A stretch of 6,319 nt of DNA. Source: Flavobacteriaceae bacterium UBA5079 (GTDB taxonomy: Bacteria > Bacteroidota > Bacteroidia > Flavobacteriales > Flavobacteriaceae). Numbering within the stretch: position 1 is the first letter of the stretch; each line of letters begins with the position of its first letter. The notes under the pieces are model-generated. The model saw nothing but the letters and a program-made list of their open reading frames with translations. It ran no database searches and was not told the DNA's origin. The stretch lies in assembly GCA_002414705.1 (NCBI GenBank), contig DIAL01000107.1, forward strand, positions 1-6,319, read 5' to 3'. Shown in pieces: positions 1 through 5,226 of the stretch. The translations under genes were made by a program, and so were the position numbers.

Positions 1-626
1 TAATTGTAGGTAAACAAATCGCGTGTTCCTTGTTGGTCTTTTTCAAGAGTACCAGAAGTACCAACCATTAAATCACTATCAATAGTTTGGATTAATTGAG
101 ATTCGCCTTCCAAGTCAATTTTACCTTCTAAATTTAAATGGTGTGTAATGGTAACACCATTTCCTGTTTCTGACGTATTATCCCCATCAACGGTTATTTT
201 ATTAGATTCCACAAATAAGGCTAATAGATTTCGGTTATCTGCGTTTGCAGTTGCTAAACTACTATTATTCATGGAAATGTTATGATTGGTTTCTACAATA
301 TTCCAGTCTACTGTTTTGGTGTTATCTACCAGAGAGTTTGTACCAGGAATAGTTTGTATGCTACCATTTGCCCATGTTGAATTTGTATCCCAAGCAGTAT
401 TTGCCGCAGACTTATAAGGTAGTGGAGCGGTTTGTTTATCTACAGTTCTTAATGTACGTAAAGCACCTTGATTACCGTTTCCAGATTCATCTTTTGTATT
501 CGTATATGTATACGTAGACATTGGGTAATATCCAGCTAAACTAGACCAAGGAATTGTGGCAACTTCATCTTTAGTAGGTGTAACACTTTTACTTAAGAAA
601 TAAGCACCACCAACAAAACCTGAATT
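1..626 (-). other. C-terminal region of the large protein, open at window edge (residues 1466-1673)
   Basis: After the LamG domain the protein continues with GYYPMSTYTYTN, DESGNGNQGALRTLRTVD, then a strand-rich stretch including AWDTNSTWANGS, TVDWNIVET and NRNLLALFVESNKITVDG. The last visible residues are GTLEKDQQGTRDLFTYN. I recognise this tail as a conserved module that in Flavobacteriia usually continues into a YWSSPV segment and, further on, a C-terminal T9SS sorting domain. The next codon starts TA, so it is Tyr or a stop. Tyr fits the expected motif, which is an inference from memory of the family. The protein is therefore expected to extend several hundred residues more. Confidence 0.65.
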
Positions 627-3600
627 ATTTTCAATTTCCTGATTCATAATATAACGAAGTTGAGCTACTGATAAAGCTGTATTCCAAATACGCACTTCGT
701 CAATATTTCCGTTAAAGAACGCTTGAGGCGTTAATTTAGAAGCCGCACCAATATAAAATGATTCATCCGTGTTATTAGGAGCAGTTTTAGCTTCTTGTTT
801 ATCTAATATTCCATCAATATATAGATATGCTGTACCGCCTTGATAAATAACGGCTACTTGATGCCATTCATTTTGTGGGATTATGGTATTAGATGTTGTT
901 CTTTGAATGGCGCCCGAAAATGTTTTCCAAGACACTTCAAATTGTCCTACTGGATTAATTTTAAAATCATAACCTTCAGTGTATGACGCATCACGTTTAG
1001 ACAGAATTGATTTATTTAAAGAGTTAGCATCACGTCTAATCCAAGAAGATATTGTAAACGCTGTAGGATTTACATCCAGAGCATCTTCCATATCCACATA
1101 GTTTGTTGTTCCGTTGAAATATACTGAACGTTCAAACGTACGTTCAGGAGCCCAACCGAATGTGATGTATTTAGTGTCATCAAAATCATAATTTGTTTTT
1201 AAAATAGCTTCTCCTAGTTCATTTGTACCTTCAGTCATAACACGATAATCAGCTGTAGGATCAAAGTTAGGTGTATCAGAAATAAACATTAAATAACGAC
1301 CATTTGGAGGTGTTGCTGTACGAACAGCACTTTTTAGAATAGCAACTTCAACTGCAGGAATATCTCCAAGAGGTGCTACTTTTTCAACAACTTTCCAAGT
1401 TCTTGCAATACCATTAAATTGAACATGCGTTCCTCCGGGTATTGTAGGTGAAATATCTGTACTCATGTCCACATCTACTATAACAGCAGCATTATCTAAA
1501 TCGATGCCATTATTACCCCAAACAAGGAACTCTTTATCTTCTAATTCTGAATTAGCATTCAGGCTGTTTGTGTTAGATAGGTTACCCATACCAATAGTTA
1601 AAACACCTTGTGCTCTAAAACCACCATCAATAGCTTTATTGACACTACGTGATTGTTTTTGATGTAAATCAGATGCGTCATCACGACCAATTCCAGCAAT
1701 ATCATAGTTAAAAACGTCTAAAGCAGGTGTGCCTGTATTGACATCCCAAATTAGAGTTCCATCGCTATCTACATAATCTTGAGACGTACCATTAACACCT
1801 AATGTTATACCATATTTAATAGCTAAATACGATTGGATTCGGTTACGTTCTCGTGTTAAATTAACATCGTCTTTTCTGGCTGAATAGGTGATTATTTCAC
1901 ACATACGACCATTTAATGTTGCTTCCCAACCTTCACTTCGTCCAATCCAAAAACGTGAGTCACTAACATTTACAAACGAAGGAATATCATTCTGAAGGTA
2001 TTCAATGTTATTGGCATTATAAAATAATTGTTGTTGGGTAGCACCAGTATTGTTTCGGGTGTTAATTATACCTACGTTATCATACGTTGTACTTGGTCCA
2101 TCTTGAACTGCATAACCATCGCCCGGAATACTTTGATTATAAGAATCGATAGCAAATGATATCGTTTCGTTTGTTATTCTACCTGTGTAATCTCCAAAAC
2201 CAATACCTGTAGCATCAGGAGAGTTAGTAGAGAAATCGGCGTCTCCACAAAATACATCCATAAATCCAAAAGAGCGATTAATTACCGTATCATCTGGAAT
2301 AACCACGACAAAAATATCTTGTGTGTACAAACCAGATGTACCTTCTAAAAATTGAGTTGATGTATCATCATAAGAATAATCACCATCTAAACTAAATGAA
2401 GAAAATGTATTATCAAATTCTACAACTGGGTTAAAATTTACATTTCTAGTAGGATTATCAAAATAAGTAGGTTCCTGTCCAGCAGTATTAACTGTTGCAT
2501 TTGCACCACGACCTTGATCTGCCCATAAAGTTACTGGTTGTCCATTAGTATAGCCAAGACCATCAGTACCTTTTAGCCATAATGCTAAATCATTAGTTAC
2601 ACCACCTGGGCCTTCAGTTAGTGCCGCAACACCAGAACCTTGAACTCTAAAGTTATATGGGTTTTCGTTACTGTCGTTATTATCAATTGAAATATTAGCT
2701 GTAACCGTTCCGCCTATTGTAGGCGCAAAACGAACTACAAAAGTTCTACTTGATCCAGCAGCAATAGTACTTCCACTAGGTTGTGTAAGGATTGTGAAAG
2801 CAGCATTACCAGAAATATCAACAAGTGGAGAACCTCCTGTTAAATTTAATGTTGCCGTTCCAGTATTTTGAATAGTAAATGTATGATCTACGGTAGAGCC
2901 TGCACCAACGGAACCAAATTCTGTATCATCAGTTGGTGTTGGTAAAATATCGCCATCAGTAATAGAAATAGCAAGACCCGTAATATTTATTTCTGGCTGT
3001 GGCGTTCCAGAAGTAATGTTAATGGTATAATCTTCAATTTCACCATCAAATCCAGAATCACAAGAATCAGCATATCCGTTATATCTAGCTGACACACGCA
3101 TTCTTGTATTTCCAAGTGTTGCCGTTGCAGGTATAAGAATACCTGAAGGCGAACCACTTGTTGGAGAATTGGTTACACTGTTTGCACTTCCCATATTATA
3201 TTCTTCACCTGGATCAACAAAATCACCATCTTGATTCCAGTCAAACCAAACTCTGGCATAGACATTAAAACCTCCATCAGTATTAACATTGGTAGATAGG
3301 TTATAAGTAGTACCTCTATCAACAGTAGTTGAAATTGCTGTAAAATCCTCATAGCCAACATCTTTTAATATGCCGTCGCTATTATCAATAGTATTAAATT
3401 GTACTCTGGTTATTCCTGTTTCGTAGGATGTACTACCTGAAGCTGAACAATACGTTGGTAATGATCCCATTCCTTGAATTCTGAAATTATATGGATTTTC
3501 ATTGCTATCGTTGTTATCTATTGAAATATCAGCAGTAACAGTACCAAGAACAGTAGGAGAGAACCGCACTACAAACGTTCTACTACTTCCGCTTGCAATT

Positions 3601-5021
3601 GTGTTTCCACTAGGTTGTGTTAAAATTGTAAAAGCAGCATTACCTGAAATATCAACTAAAGGTGTTCCGCCAGTTAAGTTTAATGTAGCTGCTCCTGTAT
3701 TTTGAATCGTAAATGTATGATCTGATGTAGTGCCATTTAATACGGAACCAAAATCAGTATTATCTACTACGGTTGGTGCTAAATCCCCATCGTTTATAGT
3801 ATTTCCTAATCCTACAATATTAATTTCTGGTCTAGGAGTAGCTAGGTTAATTACCTGAATTTCGTTATCTATTGTGTTTCCACTTCTGTGAGCCCAATGT
3901 GCCGCTTGCGTTGTTGAGTTTAAGTAGAAGTTTCTCCAACCTCTACCATAAGTAGTTCCAGTTCCACTTGATGTTGCTGTTCCTATAATTAACGCTTCAT
4001 TTATGTTAGATAAAGCCGCAGAAGTAATGTCTACATTTGTTAGACCTTCAGTACTGCTAGAATCTGAGAATCTACTAATATTTATGTTTGGATTATTAGC
4101 AACATGAATAAAATGCCTATTTCCAGAAGCTGCAGCATCATGATTTGAATGAAATTCCCAACTAACAGTTTGGTTGTTTGCTCCTGGACGAGTTATTGGC
4201 CAATTATCAGCAATAGCTTCATCAACATTGTTATCCGCAATGTTTCCTCTATGGTGTGTGAAAATCATAGCATTATTCCAGTTACTTACGTTTGTTGCAG
4301 TACCTGTACCATTAGCATTGGCACGTAACGTTATATTACCTGTATCTGCATCAACAGCACCAGAGTCTCCATGTAGAATTGTCCAGTTACTTCCGGTAAA
4401 CTCCACTATAGTAATATACACCGAAACGTTGTTTATGTTAGATCCTTTTTGAATACGCATAGTGGATGCATTTTCAAGATAAGCAATTGCACTTCCACTA
4501 TCTGCACCTTCTACAGTTGCATTGTTAACAATTCCAGTAATGAATGGAATACATTTGTTAGCATTTGAAATACCACTTAAAGCTTGAGTAGTCGAGTTGT
4601 TTGTTCCATTTAAAGTTACAACATACCTTCCGCGAACAATAAACTCATTTGCGCCTCCAGGTGTTCCAGTATAATCCCAAATTGAGGTGCTAAATCTTGT
4701 ATTGTTGTTTGTAGATCCACCGTCTCTGTAAAACGTGACAGTATTGGTAGCCGTTAATTTTGCAGCACCAGATAAATCAGTAGCCGAATGTGTACCATTG
4801 TTATCTGGTCTTCCTGCTTGCGCCAATCTGTTATTGTTGTTTAAAACAAAGGCATTGTTTAATGATGATACCGCCGTAATGGTGTTAGTACCACCACTTC
4901 TTCCAATGTTGGAAGCGGTTAAGTGTTGTACGTTAAAATCTTGTGAGAATGAATAACTTGAAAATAGAAGTACACTGAGTAGCATCAGGTACTTTCGTAC
5001 TAGATTAGTAGAATTTTTCAT
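1..5021 (-). CDS. Large secreted multidomain surface protein (choice-of-anchor D / GEVED / LamG), C-terminus beyond window
   Basis: One reading frame runs from the ATG at 5021 to the left edge with no stop, giving 1673 codons plus two bases (TA) of the next. The start is well bounded: an in-frame TAG lies at 5051-5049, no other ATG falls between, and a good signal peptide follows at once. Domains in order are signal peptide 1-27, unassigned region 28-395, choice-of-anchor D 396-519, GEVED 524-669, second choice-of-anchor D 674-797, a conserved Bacteroidota block about 810-1295, LamG about 1296-1465, and a C-terminal region 1466 onward. Only five cysteines are visible (157, 525, 654, 925, 1041), as expected for an extracellular beta-rich protein. 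The upstream sequence is A-rich (AATAAATAAACTACTT before ATG) with no Shine-Dalgarno, which is usual in Bacteroidota. By family knowledge such proteins are T9SS cargo acting as adhesins or glycan-binding surface proteins. The sorting domain itself is not visible, so T9SS export is inferred. No catalytic motif was seen. Confidence 0.95.
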   Translation of the reverse strand, partial: MKNSTNLVRKYLMLLSVLLFSSYSFSQDFNVQHLTASNIGRSGGTNTITAVSSLNNAFVLNNNNRLAQAGRPDNNGTHSATDLSGAAKLTATNTVTFYRDGGSTNNNTRFSTSIWDYTGTPGGANEFIVRGRYVVTLNGTNNSTTQALSGISNANKCIPFITGIVNNATVEGADSGSAIAYLENASTMRIQKGSNINNVSVYITIVEFTGSNWTILHGDSGAVDADTGNITLRANANGTGTATNVSNWNNAMIFTHHRGNIADNNVDEAIADNWPITRPGANNQTVSWEFHSNHDAAASGNRHFIHVANNPNINISRFSDSSSTEGLTNVDITSAALSNINEALIIGTATSSGTGTTYGRGWRNFYLNSTTQAAHWAHRSGNTIDNEIQVINLATPRPEINIVGLGNTINDGDLAPTVVDNTDFGSVLNGTTSDHTFTIQNTGAATLNLTGGTPLVDISGNAAFTILTQPSGNTIASGSSRTFVVRFSPTVLGTVTADISIDNNDSNENPYNFRIQGMGSLPTYCSASGSTSYETGITRVQFNTIDNSDGILKDVGYEDFTAISTTVDRGTTYNLSTNVNTDGGFNVYARVWFDWNQDGDFVDPGEEYNMGSANSVTNSPTSGSPSGILIPATATLGNTRMRVSARYNGYADSCDSGFDGEIEDYTINITSGTPQPEINITGLAISITDGDILPTPTDDTEFGSVGAGSTVDHTFTIQNTGTATLNLTGGSPLVDISGNAAFTILTQPSGSTIAAGSSRTFVVRFAPTIGGTVTANISIDNNDSNENPYNFRVQGSGVAALTEGPGGVTNDLALWLKGTDGLGYTNGQPVTLWADQGRGANATVNTAGQEPTYFDNPTRNVNFNPVVEFDNTFSSFSLDGDYSYDDTSTQFLEGTSGLYTQDIFVVVIPDDTVINRSFGFMDVFCGDADFSTNSPDATGIGFGDYTGRITNETISFAIDSYNQSIPGDGYAVQDGPSTTYDNVGIINTRNNTGATQQQLFYNANNIEYLQNDIPSFVNVSDSRFWIGRSEGWEATLNGRMCEIITYSARKDDVNLTRERNRIQSYLAIKYGITLGVNGTSQDYVDSDGTLIWDVNTGTPALDVFNYDIAGIGRDDASDLHQKQSRSVNKAIDGGFRAQGVLTIGMGNLSNTNSLNANSELEDKEFLVWGNNGIDLDNAAVIVDVDMSTDISPTIPGGTHVQFNGIARTWKVVEKVAPLGDIPAVEVAILKSAVRTATPPNGRYLMFISDTPNFDPTADYRVMTEGTNELGEAILKTNYDFDDTKYITFGWAPERTFERSVYFNGTTNYVDMEDALDVNPTAFTISSWIRRDANSLNKSILSKRDASYTEGYDFKINPVGQFEVSWKTFSGAIQRTTSNTIIPQNEWHQVAVIYQGGTAYLYIDGILDKQEAKTAPNNTDESFYIGAASKLTPQAFFNGNIDEVRIWNTALSVAQLRYIMNQEIENNSGFVGGAYFLSKSVTPTKDEVATIPWSSLAGYYPMSTYTYTNTKDESGNGNQGALRTLRTVDKQTAPLPYKSAANTAWDTNSTWANGSIQTIPGTNSLVDNTKTVDWNIVETNHNISMNNSSLATANADNRNLLALFVESNKITVDGDNTSETGNGVTITHHLNLEGKIDLEGESQLIQTIDSDLMVGTSGTLEKDQQGTRDLFTYN
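627..1136 (-). other. LamG / concanavalin A-like domain (residues about 1296-1465)
   Basis: A typical LamG-like jelly-roll of about 170 residues begins FERSVYFNGTTNYVDM. It contains FTISSWIRRD, ILSKRD, WHQVAVIYQGGTAYLYIDG (D1403-G1404), SFYIGAAS, and the closing NGNIDEVRIWNTALS (D1441 to N1447 within it). These are the standard strand motifs of the LamG superfamily in bacterial secreted proteins, where the fold usually binds glycans or other surface ligands. No glycoside hydrolase catalytic acids were recognised, so a binding role is more likely than an enzymatic one. The specific ligand cannot be inferred. Confidence 0.88.
1137..2594 (-). other. Conserved Bacteroidota secreted-protein block starting LALWLKG (residues about 810-1295)
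   Basis: The region opens NDLALWLKGTDGLGY and VTLWADQG, a pattern typical of a concanavalin-like beta-sandwich found in many Flavobacteriia T9SS proteins. It continues to WIGRSEGW and RNRIQSYLAIKYGITLG (1059-1075), then DYVDSDGTLIWD, IAGIGRDD (1108-1115), QKQSRSVN, FLVWGNNG and RTWKV. I recognise this run of motifs as a recurrent unit in large Bacteroidota surface proteins. It may correspond to an InterPro domain of unknown function (possibly DUF8202), which I cannot confirm here. C925 and C1041 could form a disulfide. A binding role, not an enzymatic one, is the best guess. The boundary with the following LamG domain is approximate. Confidence 0.7.
2631..3002 (-). repeat. Choice-of-anchor D domain, copy 2 (residues 674-797)
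   Basis: This is the second 124-residue copy, beginning PQPEINITGL and ending NPYNFRVQGSG. It carries the same EFGSV, DHTFTIQNTG, RTFVVRFAP and ISIDNND elements as copy 1. The two copies are offset by exactly 834 bases (278 codons), so they lie in the same frame, with the GEVED domain between them. The longest blocks of near-identity cover PLVDISGNAAFTILTQPSG and ISIDNNDSNENPYNFR. The most divergent part is the stretch just after the opening PEINI strand. It likely serves as a rigid spacer that lifts the LamG part away from the cell surface, or as a copy available for domain shuffling. Confidence 0.88.
3015..3452 (-). other. GEVED domain of the large protein (residues 524-669)
   Basis: The domain starts at Y524-C525, has a calcium-loop-like acidic stretch DWNQDGDF at 594-601 followed by DPGEE, then LGNTRMRV at 636-643, and ends with the family signature as DGEIEDYTINI (659-669). 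GEVED domains are extracellular beta-rich modules in Bacteroidota and other secreted proteins, with no known catalytic role. C525 and C654 bracket the domain and probably form a disulfide, because the neighbouring gene's GEVED has the same pair (C120 and C254 of its visible part). The domain sits between the two choice-of-anchor D copies. A structural or ligand-binding role is inferred only. Confidence 0.88.
3465..3836 (-). repeat. Choice-of-anchor D domain, copy 1 (residues 396-519)
   Basis: This 124-residue immunoglobulin-like beta-sandwich begins PRPEINIVGL, passes through DFGSV, DHTFTIQNTG and RTFVVRFSP, and ends NPYNFRIQGMG. The DFGSV, HTFTIQNTG, VRFSPT and ISIDNND elements are the usual signature of choice-of-anchor D domains, which are stalk-like units in proteins carrying various C-terminal surface anchors. 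It aligns without gaps with the second copy at 2631-3002. By hand count 98 of 124 residues are identical (about 79%), while many codons differ synonymously, so the duplication is not very recent or its DNA has drifted under protein-level constraint. Confidence 0.88.
3837..4940 (-). other. Unassigned N-terminal extracellular region (residues 28-395)
   Basis: About 368 residues between the signal peptide and the first choice-of-anchor D domain match no family I can name. The region is rich in Asn, Thr, Ser and Gly, with alternating hydrophobic residues that suggest beta-strands. Landmarks are RFSTSIWDYTG, FIVRGRYVVTLNG, a lone C157, the strand-like VYITIVEFTGSNW (VEF at 206-208), FTHHRGN (H256-H257), and a late YGRGWRNFYLN followed by QAAHWAHRSGN. 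The VEFTGSNW segment resembles a strand pattern I have seen in other bacterial secreted beta-sandwich proteins, but I cannot attach a domain name to it. The several His and Trp residues could suit ligand or metal binding, which is speculation. The region is continuous with the rest of the protein and shows no break in frame or composition. Confidence 0.6.
4941..5021 (-). other. Sec signal peptide of the large surface protein
   Basis: Residues 1-27 show the classic three parts: a basic N-region (K2, R9, K10), a hydrophobic core (about residues 11-20, rich in Leu and Val), and a polar C-region ending SYSFSQ. Cleavage is most likely next to Q27, leaving a mature protein starting with Gln or DFNVQ. 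The S-x-S-Q ending is very common in Flavobacteriia exported proteins. There is no lipobox cysteine, so it should be a signal peptidase I substrate and not a lipoprotein. This also supports the choice of start codon. Confidence 0.88.
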
Positions 5022-5104
5022 AAGTAGTTTATTTATTAGTTTTTGGGACTAATGGTTTAATCTTTAATAGCTTAAGCAAATAAAAGTCATAATTCTATGA
5101 AATG

Positions 5105-5112
5105 CAAAAATA
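5105..5112 (-). promoter_or_regulatory. Candidate Bacteroidota -7 promoter element (TATTTTTG) for the large gene
   Basis: Read on the minus strand this is TATTTTTG, a match to the Bacteroidota -7 consensus TAnnTTTG recognised by the primary sigma factor. It lies 83 bases upstream of the ATG, which would give a leader of roughly 75-80 bases, common in this phylum. It is downstream of the terminator, where a promoter is expected. No clear TTG was seen at the -33 spacing (the stretch there is TTA-rich), so the call rests on one half of the promoter in very AT-rich DNA. Confidence 0.4.
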
Positions 5113-5162
5113 ATCGATAAAATGTAAATATTTAATTTAAGTTGCTGTTTAACAGTTTGTTA

Positions 5163-5203
5163 AAAGAGGTTGAAAACAGGTGTTTTTTGTTTTCAACCTC
5201 TTT
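5163..5203 (-). terminator. Strong intrinsic terminator hairpin after the upstream T9SS protein gene
   Basis: The arms 5163-5178 and 5188-5203 are perfectly complementary over 16 bp, with a 9-base loop at 5179-5187. On the minus strand the stem starts 23 bases after the stop codon, and the closing arm runs into CTCTTTT, a short T-run. The stem begins with A-rich sequence and ends with T-rich sequence, so it could also work in the opposite direction, but no plus-strand gene ends here. A weaker 6-bp hairpin, TTTAAC and GTTAAA at 5148-5164, overlaps its edge. Confidence 0.8.
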
Positions 5204-5226
5204 GACATTTTGTTTTGGAAGAAGTC

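Larger units (their letters stand above)
5022..5226. other. 205-base intergenic region between the two minus-strand genes
   Basis: This is the only non-coding stretch in the window and is strongly AT-rich. It holds a terminator hairpin close to the stop of the upstream gene and a candidate Bacteroidota promoter element about 85 bases before the large gene's start. Three stop codons or frame breaks make coding here implausible, and no tRNA, riboswitch or repeat was recognised. The gap plus terminator argue that the two genes are not a tight operon, although read-through is possible. Confidence 0.8.

Noticed and set aside
1465..1662. Plus-strand open frame of 65 codons inside the large gene
   Set aside because: It is antisense to the conserved block around IAGIGRDD, has no recognisable domain, and its peptide is explained as the shadow of the real minus-strand frame.
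3173..3361. Minus-strand open frame of 62 codons
   Set aside because: It lies in a different frame from the GEVED coding sequence, which is clearly the real one there (DWNQDGDF loop). The alternative peptide is hydrophobic and repetitive, typical of an out-of-frame reading of AT-rich DNA.
3502..3705. Plus-strand open frame of 67 codons over anchor-D copy 1
   Set aside because: It is antisense to a well supported domain and has no independent coding evidence.
2631..3836. Possible CRISPR, tandem array or mobile element in the repeat-bearing region
   Set aside because: The repetition is two protein-domain copies inside one gene. There are no short regularly spaced repeats, terminal inverted repeats or transposase motifs.
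4174..4452. Plus-strand open frame of 92 codons
   Set aside because: It is the longest shadow, but it is antisense to the continuous large frame, has no ribosome-binding or promoter support, and gives a low-complexity hydrophobic peptide.
4735..4956. Plus-strand open frame of 73 codons near the large gene's start
   Set aside because: It is antisense to the signal peptide junction and early mature region. No domain was recognised.
5148..5164. Small hairpin TTTAAC/GTTAAA as a regulatory operator
   Set aside because: Six AT-rich base pairs with a 5-base loop are expected by chance in such DNA, and the hairpin overlaps the edge of the much stronger terminator.
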